Assembly (NCBI GenBank): GCA_012934845.2
Contig: WNNJ02002219.1
Location: 238,822-302,821 of the forward strand
From: Pomphorhynchus laevis
Lineage: Eukaryota > Acanthocephala > Palaeacanthocephala > Echinorhynchida > Pomphorhynchidae
Reading direction: 5' to 3'
DNA length: 64,000 bases
Position numbers and translations under genes: made by a program. Below, piece by piece: positions 30,400 to 40,851 of the stretch; position 1 is the stretch's first letter, and each line of letters opens with the position of its first letter. The notes under the pieces are model-generated. The model searched no databases, had not been told where the DNA came from, and worked only from the letters and a program-made list of their open reading frames with translations.

Positions 30400-31450
30400 A
30401 AAGAACGAAGATCATTGGGATGACATCTAAAGAATTTACATCGTCTTGGTAAACTATTCTTAAAAGACACTTGCGGATCATTGACAAAATGTGTGATTCC
30501 CACGAAAGCTTATCCGGAAATACCATGCCTGGTATTTGTTTATTGCATGATTCCATGTTTGCATATTGCAAACCTCTCTCTATGAATTTCATTGTTCGAA
30601 TCTTCAATACTTGATTCTTATAAGAGAATTGTTAAATCATCTGTATATTTGACACTTAGAGTTGCCGAAACTTTCTGAAAAATGACCCGCAAACATGGAA
30701 AAACTATTGGGGATAATATGTTTCCTTGCGGAAAACCAACTGAAACTCATATGGGCTCGGAATATACATTCCCGTAATGTACAATTTAGTATCTGCCAGC
30801 TAAGTAAGAAACGAGAAAATGTAAACTCCAAGACGGAACTTTATCAGCAAATTTTGAAATTAAAACTCAATGATTAACCAAGTCAGACGCTTTTCATTAA
30901 TATATTTACATGCACTGAACAACAGGTTGAAATGGTTTATCTAAGAGTTAGAGAAGAGATTGTCTAAGTGACAGTAGAGCTTTTGATGTGCTACCACTAA
31001 GGCGAAAAGCAAATTTATGTTTTCTCAACGTATTCACTATTATTGGAGAAATTACGGGCAAAAAAATATTTTCATTATTTTAGCTAGACACGATAATAAG
31101 TTGATTGGCCTGGATCAAACTTTTGAAAGGGGCTTCAACTCTTAGGAATTATCATCATCTTAGAGACCTTCAAATATGAAGGAATATGACCAGAATTGAA
31201 TATAATATGAGACACTATTTGCTAATGGAATAGATCATTCTACTGGCAGCGCCCTTATAACCGATAAAGGTGGACTGGATTATATGCGATGTTCAATTTA
31301 GCAGATAAAATTGTCTCATGGAAAATTTAAACTACATTATTGGTTTTTTCATGCATTACTCATGAAAATCTCTCTTGAGCTTACCTCTCACCTAAAATAA
31401 ATTAGAAGACTCTATATCCATTATATGAGAAGAATTATTCCACGAAAAGA
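30400..31450 (-). pseudogene. Degenerate Jockey-like reverse transcriptase
   Basis: No long open frame survives, but reading the minus strand downward gives SGHIPSYLKVSKMMIIPKS, then SDLVNH*VLISKFADKVPSW, HFLVSYLAGRY, SVGFPQGNILSPIVF and SVKYTDDLTILL. These follow the order of LINE RT motifs (WK.ak...IPKP, FD.V.H..L, PQG..LSP, YxDD). Stops break the frame at the DLVNH segment, after LAGRY and after TILL. The KVSKMMIIPK block is typical of Jockey/I elements. The plus-strand frame at 30695 is a shadow. Confidence 0.72.
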
Positions 31451-31645
31451 CAATTGAGATTAAAATTCATTTAAATGTCAAATGAAACCTGAGAAAATAG
31501 TTTTCGTATTGAAATTAATCAAATATATGCTCCGTGATTAAGAAAGTTTAGTATTTTTATAATTATTCATTTATATTATAAAAATGTATATAATAAATTT
31601 TCTATAAAATTTATTAAAGAATGATTTTTCAACAATCATTGTTGA

Positions 31646-32552
31646 AACAATATATGTATTACTAACATACAAATGACTTGTAAATAGGAACATGAAAGGT
31701 GAAAATCGTTAAAAAATCCAAAAGATTTTTACAACATTTAGATAGCTCCTTTTCTATCATGTTCAATAAATCAAAAACAGTTCAGTAAATCAAATCAGTT
31801 TGATGGTTTGATTTGTTAATCATATTCTAATGATCCAAACAATATATGTATTACTAACATACAAATGACTTGTAAATAGGAACATGGAAGGTGAAAATCC
31901 TTAAAAAATCCAAAAGAATTTTACAACATTTAGATAGCTCCTTCTCTATCATGTTCAGTAAATCAAAAACAGTTCAGTAAATCAAATCAGTTTGATGGTT
32001 TGATTTGTTAATCATATTCTAATGATCAAAACAATATATGTATTACTAACATACAAATGACTTGTAAATAGGAACATGAAAGGTGAAAATCGTTAAAAAA
32101 TCCAAAAGATTTTTACAACATTTAGATAGCTTCTTCTCTATCATGTTCAGTAAATCAAAAACAGTTCAGTAAATCAAATCAGTTTGATGGTTTGATTTGT
32201 TAATCATATTCTAATGATCAAAACAATATATGTATTACTAACATACAAATGACTTGTAAATAGGAACATGAAAGGTGAAAATCGTTAAAAAATCCGAAAG
32301 AATTTTACAACATTTAGATAGCTTCTTCTCTATCATGTTCAGTAAATCAAAAACAGTTCAGTAAATCAAATCAGTTTGATGGTTTGATTTGTTAATCATA
32401 TTCTAATGATCCAAACAATATATGTATTACTAACATACAAATGACTTGTAAATAGGAACATGGAAGGTGAAAATCCTTAAAAAATCCAAAAGAATTTTAC
32501 AACATTTAGATAGCTCCCTTTCTATCATGTTCAATAAATCAAAAACAATTTA
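31646..32552. repeat. 192-bp tandem array, 4.7 units
   Basis: Unit boundaries at 31646, 31838, 32030, 32222 and 32414 give an exact 192-bp period with only a few substitutions between units. Each unit contains AACAATATATGTATTACTAA, TGACTTGTAAATAGGAACAT, GATAGCTYCTTYTCTATC (an inverted repeat) and AATCAAATCAGTTTGATGG. The last unit stops after about 139 bp. The hairpin segment lines up, on the minus strand, with the hammerhead-like motif at 14576 and 22073, but with changed core bases. Confidence 0.93.
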
Positions 32553-33255
32553 CTTATACATACTAGCCGCAAACTACCCCATTTCTACTCAAAGATAATA
32601 CTAAATACTCATTTTTACAGAATATTGTAAATGAATAATTACAAATATACTAAACTTTCTTAATTAAATTCATTAATACATAATAAATTATCTTTATTAT
32701 CATATTTTAATAACAAAGAAATAATTAATTCTGAGTTTTATACATTTAATTTTAACAAATAATAAATAAAATCTTATTAGCCTAACTAGCGATCATTTCT
32801 TCCATTTTTATCAATCAAGTGGTGTGTGACAAGATTACCACCACGGATCACATCACTAACTTGCTTTTTCACTGTTCAATTGAACAGTTAAAATGTGGGT
32901 TCTCACTTCCTTCGTTGTTGTACGAAACTTAACAAAAAATAAAGAAATGTCTATTTTAATATTCAAATATGCAAATTCATACACACGACGAGACTGATAT
33001 GTTCGTAGTTATAAAGTTAGCAACATTTATTTTGTTCCAACACAAGGCATTTTTAATTTATTCATAAAATTCCAATTTTAGCTTAAACATTATCACATAA
33101 TCATCTTAAATACTATAAATTGTATGGTTAAATGTTAACTAATTTGATTAATATTGATTTGCTTTTAATTAACTTTCTTTCTCACTGTTTAATTGAGAAT
33201 ATGACTAACAAAAAATGATGCCATATAAAGAAAATTCATAATAGAACAGTTCAAA
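32553..33255. other. 3' flank of EF-Tu gene
   Basis: AT-rich sequence holding the presumed 3' untranslated region of the minus-strand EF-Tu gene. The palindrome ACTGTTCAATTGAACAGT occurs near 32871. No further gene. Confidence 0.55.
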
Positions 33256-34626
33256 TTATTTAGCGACTGGCTTTTTCTTTGATTTCCAAATCTGTCGTAG
33301 TTCGAGTTCATCGAAGTTGCTTAAAGTATCTGTTATTATGCCCGTCCCAATTGTAGAACTACCATCTCTAATAGTAAATCGCTGGCCCTTCTCCATCGGC
33401 AGAGTTTTCCGAAGCGTTAATGTGACTGTAGCATCCTCTCCTGGCATAATTAGCTCTTTACCATCACCTACCTTTATTTTAGCCGGAACACTCCATGTTA
33501 AACTGTATAGCAGTATTGCACCTTCTTGGGTGATCGGCTGATCACTTCCACCTTCATCTTTTGAAAGCGAATATATTTTAGCTTTAAAATGATTGTATGA
33601 TGACATGCTACCCGGCTTAATTAAGCACATTCCTCTTCGAAGCTGCTCTCTCTTAATCCCCTTTAGAAGAACACCCAATTGGTCACCGGATTCACCGCGC
33701 TCTACTGTTCTATGGAATGTTTCCAACCCGTTTATCGGAGATTTGTACAATTTATCGTAGCCTATAATTTCTAAAGGATCTCCTTTTTTACAAGTTCCGC
33801 GATATACCTTGCCTGAAACCACAGTGCCTTTTTGAGGAATGCCGTAGGTGTGCTCAATTGGTAGCAAGAAAGGCAGATCGATCTGTCGTGTAGGCACTTC
33901 AATGTAGTTATCGATTGCATTCATCAAACGTCGAATTGACTCTTCTCCCTGTTCAGGATCCCTGTTCTCAAGTGCACACAATGCACTGCCCTTTATTATT
34001 GGTATGTCGTTAGGAAACCCGAGGTCGTGTAGAAGTTCTTGAAGTTCCATTTCAACCAAATCGATCATTTCTTGATCAGCTGTGTCCGTTTTGTTAATGT
34101 AGGCAACTATTTTGCTAAGCCCTATCTGCTTTGCTAGCAATAGATGCTCTCTAGTCTGAGGCATAACACCATCCGTTGCCGCAACAACAATAATCGCTCC
34201 GTCCATCTGGCTGCTACCTGTAATCATATTTTTTATGTAGTCAGCATGCCCGGGACAGTCAACATGACCGTAATGACGATTTTCGGTTTGATATTCTACA
34301 TGGGTAGCATTAATTGTTATGCCTCGTTTTCTTTCTTCTGGAGCTTTGTCTATTTCTTCATAACGCTTAAAGATTGCGAGCTTATCTTTTGTGAGAACGT
34401 ATGTAATGGCCGAAGTTAGTGTCGTCTTACCATGATCAATATGACCGATAGTTCCAACATTCATATGTGGCTTATCCCGCTTAAAGACTTGCTTCGCTTT
34501 TAGCACTGGTGGTGGAGGGGGCTTGCTAACACCAGCTGCAACGACAGCATTGCGGAAAATCGACTTTGCAACTGGTGATAAAGGGAAGCTATGGAGTAAA
34601 TAATTGCTAAAATGATTCGAAATCAT
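33256..34626 (-). CDS. TUFM: Mitochondrial elongation factor Tu, divergent
   Basis: 456 residues in one exon. EF-Tu brings aminoacyl-tRNA to the mitochondrial ribosome in a GTP-dependent step. The start at 34626 gives a leader without acidic residues for the first 50 positions, suited to mitochondrial import. GTPase motifs are GHIDHGKT (about residue 61), the RGITIN switch [16 protein letters not shown] and NKTD. Domain 2 reads [17 protein letters not shown] where bacterial and mammalian forms have a TIPGRGTVVTG-type sequence. Domain 3 reads [12 protein letters not shown], so the Arg of the usual GNRTIGTG is Ser. The last about 20 residues ([19 protein letters not shown]) replace the usual short end. 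Nematodes carry two such EF-Tu paralogues adapted to armless tRNAs; this could be one. The frame is intact and surely functional. Confidence 0.95.
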   Translation of the reverse strand: MISNHFSNYLLHSFPLSPVAKSIFRNAVVAAGVSKPPPPPVLKAKQVFKRDKPHMNVGTIGHIDHGKTTLTSAITYVLTKDKLAIFKRYEEIDKAPEERKRGITINATHVEYQTENRHYGHVDCPGHADYIKNMITGSSQMDGAIIVVAATDGVMPQTREHLLLAKQIGLSKIVAYINKTDTADQEMIDLVEMELQELLHDLGFPNDIPIIKGSALCALENRDPEQGEESIRRLMNAIDNYIEVPTRQIDLPFLLPIEHTYGIPQKGTVVSGKVYRGTCKKGDPLEIIGYDKLYKSPINGLETFHRTVERGESGDQLGVLLKGIKREQLRRGMCLIKPGSMSSYNHFKAKIYSLSKDEGGSDQPITQEGAILLYSLTWSVPAKIKVGDGKELIMPGEDATVTLTLRKTLPMEKGQRFTIRDGSSTIGTGIITDTLSNFDELELRQIWKSKKKPVAK

Positions 34627-34704
34627 CTAAAAATTACGAACATTTTTTTAGTCAATAAACAATATTTTAGCAGTTTACAAAATTAAAATAAATTGTAGAA
34701 AATT

Positions 34705-35031
34705 GTGGTTAAAATGGCTTTCGTTAAAATTTGCTTAATAAATTTTTTTGACATTCAATATTTCTTTTATCAACGTATTGAATTTAAACACTTTGGAATA
34801 ATAATTTATTTGATTGAATACATGATATACTTAGTTATTTCTTCATCAGATAATGAACATAATAAGCAAGCGAAAGCCAAGAGCCTGTTGACCCAAATCA
34901 CATTTCGGAAAATCAACCCAATTCAATCGTCCAGTTTTTATCACGTTGACGGGAAAGACCATATTGTTCTGGATTCGTTACTTATCGATATTCAGGATTC
35001 GCAGAGTAAGGTCGGCTTCGATGACATATAA
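34705..35031 (+). CDS. Unrecognised small frame, divergent to EF-Tu
   Basis: 108 residues, about 80 bp upstream of EF-Tu in the opposite direction. The first 45 residues are hydrophobic, AT-driven and probably not coding. The rest, from SSDNEHNKQAKAKSLLTQIT through HVDGKDHIVLDSLLIDIQDS, looks more protein-like and follows a possible acceptor ATACTTAG near 34830. It might be an exon of an unknown gene or an old element; I recognise no domain. Confidence 0.25.
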   Translation: MVKMAFVKICLINFFDIQYFFYQRIEFKHFGIIIYLIEYMIYLVISSSDNEHNKQAKAKSLLTQITFRKINPIQSSSFYHVDGKDHIVLDSLLIDIQDSQSKVGFDDI

Positions 35032-35339
35032 ATCCACAAATTGCGCGAGCAGTGCAGTGATCAAGTAAGCAAACAGGGCGCAGTTTAGGCGTGATAAATT
35101 AAAAATATTAATTTATTATATCATTAATAATATAAATATTAATATTACATTAAATGTGATGGCAAATTTTTAGAAAAAACTTTCTAAAATAAAAGAAATG
35201 ACGAAACGAATAAATCAAACCAAACCTAATAATTATTCATGAATAATTTAGAATAATAAACTTTTAAAAAATTGAATCCAAATATCATTAATAAATATTA
35301 TAAATATGATAAATATGACATATATCATATATCCATATA
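35032..35339. other. AT-rich gap
   Basis: No coding or repeat signal beyond simple AT tracts. Confidence 0.5.
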
Positions 35340-37393
35340 TCAGCTGCACGCTTACAAGTCCACTAACAAAAATTAAAAAGTCAAACAGATAAATTGTTTT
35401 AATGGGATCGGATTTGGCGCTTTAAACACGGCAGGGAAGTTGATTGGCGTATATGAATGGGCAGATGATTCCACGATAGAGGAGCAGCCACCAGGAAAAA
35501 GCGGAGTTAAAAGGAGGTAGAGTAGTTTGGGACATGTAAAAGAAGTAAATTACAGGAACGCAAGGAAAAGTAAACAGGACGAGAATTATTAAGAAAAGGA
35601 AGATTGAGAAATGAAGGGGTATGAAAAGTTACAAGGCGGAAAGCAACGATAAGAAGACGAATTTGAACACGACAATAAATTGTAGGCAAATCGAGAGAAG
35701 CAAGATGGTAGGATGTATGATCAAAACGACGAAGACGGAGGAGAATTCGGACAGCTGCGTTGACAATGCGTTGTAGGGAAAGAAGAGTGGATTTAGGTGA
35801 GTTGGAAAATAGACTAAGACAATAATCGAGTCTAGAAAAAAGGAGAGATGATATGAGATTCATACAAGAAGGAAAATTGATCAATCCACGAACTTGACGG
35901 AGATTGCAGAGAATCAAGGTAGATGAGCGTACTTTATCTCTAACGAAAGGTTTAAGTGAAAGTCAGTTGTCAAAATGGAAGCCTATGAAAACGAGATTAT
36001 CAACGATAGGAAGAATTGTAGAATTTAATGATACCGAGGGAGGTTCGAAGCCGAGGTGTCGATGTAGCATCCACATAATTTTGGATTTATCAGGATTCAG
36101 AGAAAGGCGAAGGGTAGAAAGATGATTGGAAATTGAGAAAGACAGTTGGAAGCAGAAACACTAAGATCGTGAATACGATAAACAGGTGCATGAGCATAGA
36201 TGAGAATGTCATCAGCATATTGCAAAACATGGAAGTTAAATTTATGAGAAATCGAAGACAAATCACCGAGGAGAAGAGAGAAAGGGATATGGCCTAATAC
36301 GAAGCCTTGTGGAACACTGGACGGAATGGACGAAGGATGGGAGAGAGAAGAGTTAGAATAGACGCGAAATGTACGGTTTGATATATATGAAGAAAATCAT
36401 GATACAGTGGGTAAAGAGAAGCCATAATCATGACGAAGGCGATGGAGAAGAATCGAGTGATCGACGATGTCAAAAGCAGACGATAGATCAAGAGAAACTA
36501 TGACACTACATAATTTTTGTGGAGCGATATGAGTAAGTCGTTATAAACTTTAAGACATGCAATTTCGGTGGAGTAATTAGAGCGAAAAACGGCTTGGAAG
36601 GGAGGAAATAAGTTAGAGTAATTGAGATATGTATTAACTTGCTTAAGAACGAGACGCTCAAGGAGTTTAGATAGGGTTGCGAGAAGTGAAATAGGACGGT
36701 ACGAAGATGGTCGTGAGGAGTCGAGAGATTGCTTTTTGATGAGAGGACGAGCAGTGGAGCATTTCCAGATGGAAGGAAATGTACGGCTACGGATGGATGA
36801 GTTGAACAATGTGGTTAGTAAGGGTAAGATAAAGGAGCAGATATTTTTAAGCAAGTGAGTGGGAATTGGGTCAGAAGGAGAGGTTTTATTAGGTAATGAC
36901 AGCAGAACCGAAGAAACTTCATCAGACGAAACGGGAAGAAGGTGGAATAGTTCTGGTAGGGAAGTATTTAAAGAGAAGAGTGGGTACAAGGGGGCTATTG
37001 GTAGTAGGGAAAGTAAACCAGATAGCTTAGTTTGTATATAAGAATAAAATTCATCAGGATTTATATTACAATGGGTAGATGATCGTGAAAGAATTGAGTT
37101 TAAGATTTTCCAATGAGATTTAGAGTTGGAAGATGACTCGAGTTGATTTCGCCAAAATAGAGTACGTCTAGTACGTATAAGAATGAGATGTGAACGGCGT
37201 AGAGCAAATTAGGAATCACTAAGATTTGGAGGGAGTGAGTTGGGAGAACGTTTAAGAAAGCGTTTATACATACGAAAAGAGTGACGGAGTCGACACTTAG
37301 AAAGACTACAGTCGGAATCGAACCAGGGAGCATGGCGCAAGCGCTGAGGACGTCGAAGTGGACTAGGCAGAGGGTTATTGAGGATCGACGTAT
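35340..37393 (-). mobile_element. L2/CR1-like LINE, minus-strand copy (RT and 3' end)
   Basis: Read downward from 37393: PWFDSDCSLSKR-type linker, the frame at 36989-36498 (SDPIPTHLLKNICSFILPLL, SSYRPISLLATLSKLLERLV), SSAFDIVDHSILL, a PQG and YADD region in broken frames, the frame at 35917-35507 (SPKSTLLSLQRIVNAAVRIL), and a C-terminus LVAAPLSWNHLPIHIR near 35460. The order and motifs are those of CR1/L2-group RTs. Frameshifts separate the pieces, so it is dead. Its 36078-37393 part is nearly identical, in reverse, to 38945-40249. Confidence 0.88.
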
Positions 37394-37549
37394 AATTTAA
37401 TACAATTATAAAATAAATAAAACATTATAATGCTAAATACAAATTTAATAATTAAACAATAAAATAAATAATTGTTATACGATTTTTTATAATTTAAATC
37501 AAGTTAAAATAAAAAATTGAAATTTTAAATAAAAGTCATTTTTATGAAT

Positions 37550-38105
37550 TGACTAATAAATAACAGACATTGTATCAGAATAAGGATTAGTTGTCATCAA
37601 GAGGAACTGCTATGCTATCAGATTTCGACCCCTAACTCCTCTACCCAACATAGCAGCGGGTCCAAATACATGCTAATGATGTATTTCCTCTGAAATAACT
37701 ATCTAGTATCTTATTCTAATGCAAAGTATATTATTTATTATCCATCCATAAAAATTTGCCACTAAGAGTTTAAATTTATTCTTTATATTATTGTGTTGAT
37801 TTATATATTTTACTATTTTCTGCTTGATGTTATTTTTATAGTAACCTAGTTTAAAATATAAATCTGTTAAATTAGTTAAATGATTTTGAAGAAAGCCAAT
37901 ATCATTACATATTGTTGCAATTCTTAAAATTTCATTATTTAATGTATTCTATTTTAAATTATATGGTATGCATGAATGCTCATGCAAAAATATGTTTCTT
38001 GTAAATTTAAATATGTCATCTTTACGATATAAATTAAAAGTAGCTTTAATTGATGTAAATTTAATGTTCATATCATCGATATTTGTTTTATTAATAACAA
38101 GGCTA
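37550..38105 (-). mobile_element. Penelope-like RT C-terminus and terminal segment
   Basis: The reverse complement of 37740-38090 matches 29560-29900 of the plus-strand Penelope copy (MNIKFTSIKATFNLYRKDD-like coding, then the tail with TTTATGGATGGATAATAAAT). The reverse complement of 37550-37745 matches the terminal segment at 4203-4440. It sits exactly between the two inverted LINE copies. Confidence 0.8.
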
Positions 38106-38109
38106 GATA

Positions 38110-40249
38110 AAAATAATTAGAATATACTTTTCGTCTATTCAATACTCGCTCCATTCTTCATAAAGCTGATATGCTTCTCGATATCTTCGATCAATTATCT
38201 ATCGATATTCTCTGCATTACCGAATCATGGCACTCTGACTCCGACGATCTTGCTATTTGTCGTCTATGTCGCTCTGGTTGTTTTCTAGTTGAATCAGCTC
38301 GTCAAATAACATCTCATACATCTACTGCGTCTAACCATGGCGGTATTGTTGCCATTGCTCGTCACCCAATGTCTTTACGTAAAATCAACGTTAACACCCG
38401 TTACACTTCGGTCAAATTACTCATATGCAGATTATCAACGCCTTTCCCTATGGACCTTGTGATTGTATACCGTCCAGGTTCAGTTGCCCCATCACGTATC
38501 TTCTTTAACGACCTTGCAGATCTAATGTCTCACTGTTCATTGTCTTATACTCCTTTTGTTCTCGGTGGCTTTAACATTCGTCTTGATCGCCCGTCCGACT
38601 CTATCACTTTAACTAATCTTTTTTCTGATTTTAACAATAAATTACTTTCAACAAGCCCAACTCATATTCTCGGCGGTGCTCTCGACATCATTGCTGTTCC
38701 TAACTGCTTCAATGACTATGCCTATTGTCAATTACTGATCCTGGTTTGTCCAATCATTTCCTTGTCACTCTTACTCGTCCCCATCCTCCTTCAACGCCTT
38801 TACCTTTATCTACACGAAGTCAACCCTGGAAGCTTCTCGATATCCCTGTTCTCTGCACAGCCTTACTCAATTCTTCACTCTTTTTACTTCCTCTTAACTA
38901 TCTCTCTCCCGATGATCTCTGCATTCTGTTTGATTCTGAACTTACGTCGATCCTCAATAACCTTCTGCCTAGTCGACTTCGACGTTGCCAGCGCTTGCGC
39001 CATGCTCCCTGGTTCGATTCTGACTGTAGTCTTTCTAAGCGTCGACTCCGTCACTCTTTTCGTATGTATAAACGCTTTCTTAAGCGTTCATCCAACTCAC
39101 TCACTCCAAATCTTCGTGATTCCTACTTTTCTCAACGCCGTTCACATCTCATTCTTACACGTACTAAACGTACTATCTTTTGGCGAAATCAACTCGAGTC
39201 ATCTTCCAACACTAAATCTCATTGGAAAATCTTAAACTCAATTCTTTAACGATCATCTACCCCTTGTAATATAAATCCTGATGAATTTTATTCTTATATA
39301 CAAACTAAGCTATCTAGTTTACTTTCCCTACTACCCATAGCCCCCTTGTACCCACTCTTCTCTTTAAATACTTCCCTACCAGAACTATTCCACCTTCTTC
39401 CCGTCTCGTCTGATGAAGTTTCTTCGGTTCTGCTGTCATTACCTAATAAAACCTCTCCTTCTGACCCAATTCCCACTCACTTGCTTAAAAATATCTGCTC
39501 CTTTATCTTACCCTTACTAACCACATTGTTCAACTCATCCATCCGTAGCCGTACATTTCCTTCCATCTGGAAATGCTCCACTGCTCGTCCTCTCATCAAA
39601 AAGCAATCTCTCGACTCCTCACGACCATCTTCGTACCGTCCTATTTCACTTCTCGCAACCCTATCTAAACTCCTTGAGCGTCTCGTTCTTAAGCAAGTTA
39701 ATACATATCTCAATTACTCTAACTTATTTCCTCCCTTCCAAGCCGTTTTTCGCTCTAATTACTCCACCGAAATTGCATGTCTTAAAGTTTATAACGACTT
39801 ACTCATATCGCTCCACAAAAATTATGTAGTGTCATAGTTTCTATTGATCTATCGTCTGCTTTTGACATCGTCGATCACTCGATTCTTCTCCATCGCCTTC
39901 GTCATGATTATGGCTTCTCTTTACCCACTGTATCATGATTTTCTTCATATCTATCAAACCGTACATTTCGCGTCTATTCTATCTCTTCTCTCTCCCATCC
40001 TTCGTCCATTCCGTCCAGTGTTCCACAAGGCTTCGTATTAGGCCATATCCCTTTCTCTCTTCTCCTCGGTGATTTGTCTTCGATTTCTCATAAATTTAAC
40101 TTCCATGTTTTGCAATATGCTGATGACATTCTCATCTATGCTCATGCACCTGTTTATCGTATTCACGATCTTAGTGTTTCTGCTTCCAACTGTCTTTCTC
40201 AATTTCCAATCATCTTTCTACCCTTCGCCTTTCTCTGAATCCTGATACA
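38110..40249 (+). mobile_element. L2/CR1-like LINE, plus-strand copy (EN and RT)
   Basis: It starts inside the endonuclease: DIFDQLSIDILCITESWHSD, GGIVAIARH, VIVYRPGS, VLGGFNIRLDRPSDS (GDFN replaced by GGFN) and THILGGALDII. A frameshift near 38715 leads to the frame 38725-39249 with HAPWFDSDCSLSKRRLRHSF. Then come the RT frame 39346-39837, identical in protein to 36498-36989, and SIDLSSAFDIVDHSILL, SVPQGFVLGHIPFSLLL and LQYADDILIYAHAP in broken frames. At about 40249 the LINE is cut off by Gypsy gag sequence. Confidence 0.9.
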
Positions 40250-40279
40250 GTCAGACAGCGTCTTCTCGAATGCGATCAG

Positions 40280-40846
40280 TTGGATTTGGACAGGGCTGTC
40301 ACTGTCGCTAAATCACTTACGACCGCACAACAAAGTATCGGCTTTTATCATTTGACTGACGAATCAGAACCAACTCAGCGGTTAAGTGTGGTGGCTGTCA
40401 ACACTGAGAAGAAAATATCCTATGTAATTAAAATGGATTCCGATAACGAATTGGGTTCAAGTCAACATTATGTAAATCAGGTGAGCATTACTCCGAACCA
40501 TTATACGTACGTAAAGGGTACAACATGTTATTTCTATGGAGGAAGAAAACATCAACGATTAAATTGTCCAGCCAGAATGATAGCCTGTCATAAATGCGGA
40601 AAACAGGGCCACTTTGCTTGTGTATGCAATTCTTCAAAACGAGATCAAATATCATCGTCAGCTGGATTACTTTCATCGCTCAACGTGAATTCAACCATTC
40701 AGCCAAAGGTCCCGATCTATATTATGGATAGGAGGTTCGAAGCATTAGTCGACACTGGCAGCTCTTTGAACTTCTTGGATAGTAAAGTCGCACAGGCGTT
40801 AAACCTTCAAGTACATCGAGTCGATACCCAAGTATATTTAGCGTAA
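40280..40846 (+). pseudogene. Gypsy gag end and protease start
   Basis: 188 residues: gag tail, two Cys/His knuckles (the second intact), then ALVDTGSSLNFLDSKVA, the aspartic protease active site DTGSS. The frame closes at 40846 because of a one-base shift at about 40830; the rest of the protease continues in the next frame. Confidence 0.8.
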
Positions 40847-40851
40847 CAACC

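Noticed and set aside
36622-36858. Opposite-strand frames at 36622-37041 and 39294-39713
   Set aside because: Antisense shadows of the conserved LINE RT segment; they appear in both copies only because the copies are nearly identical.
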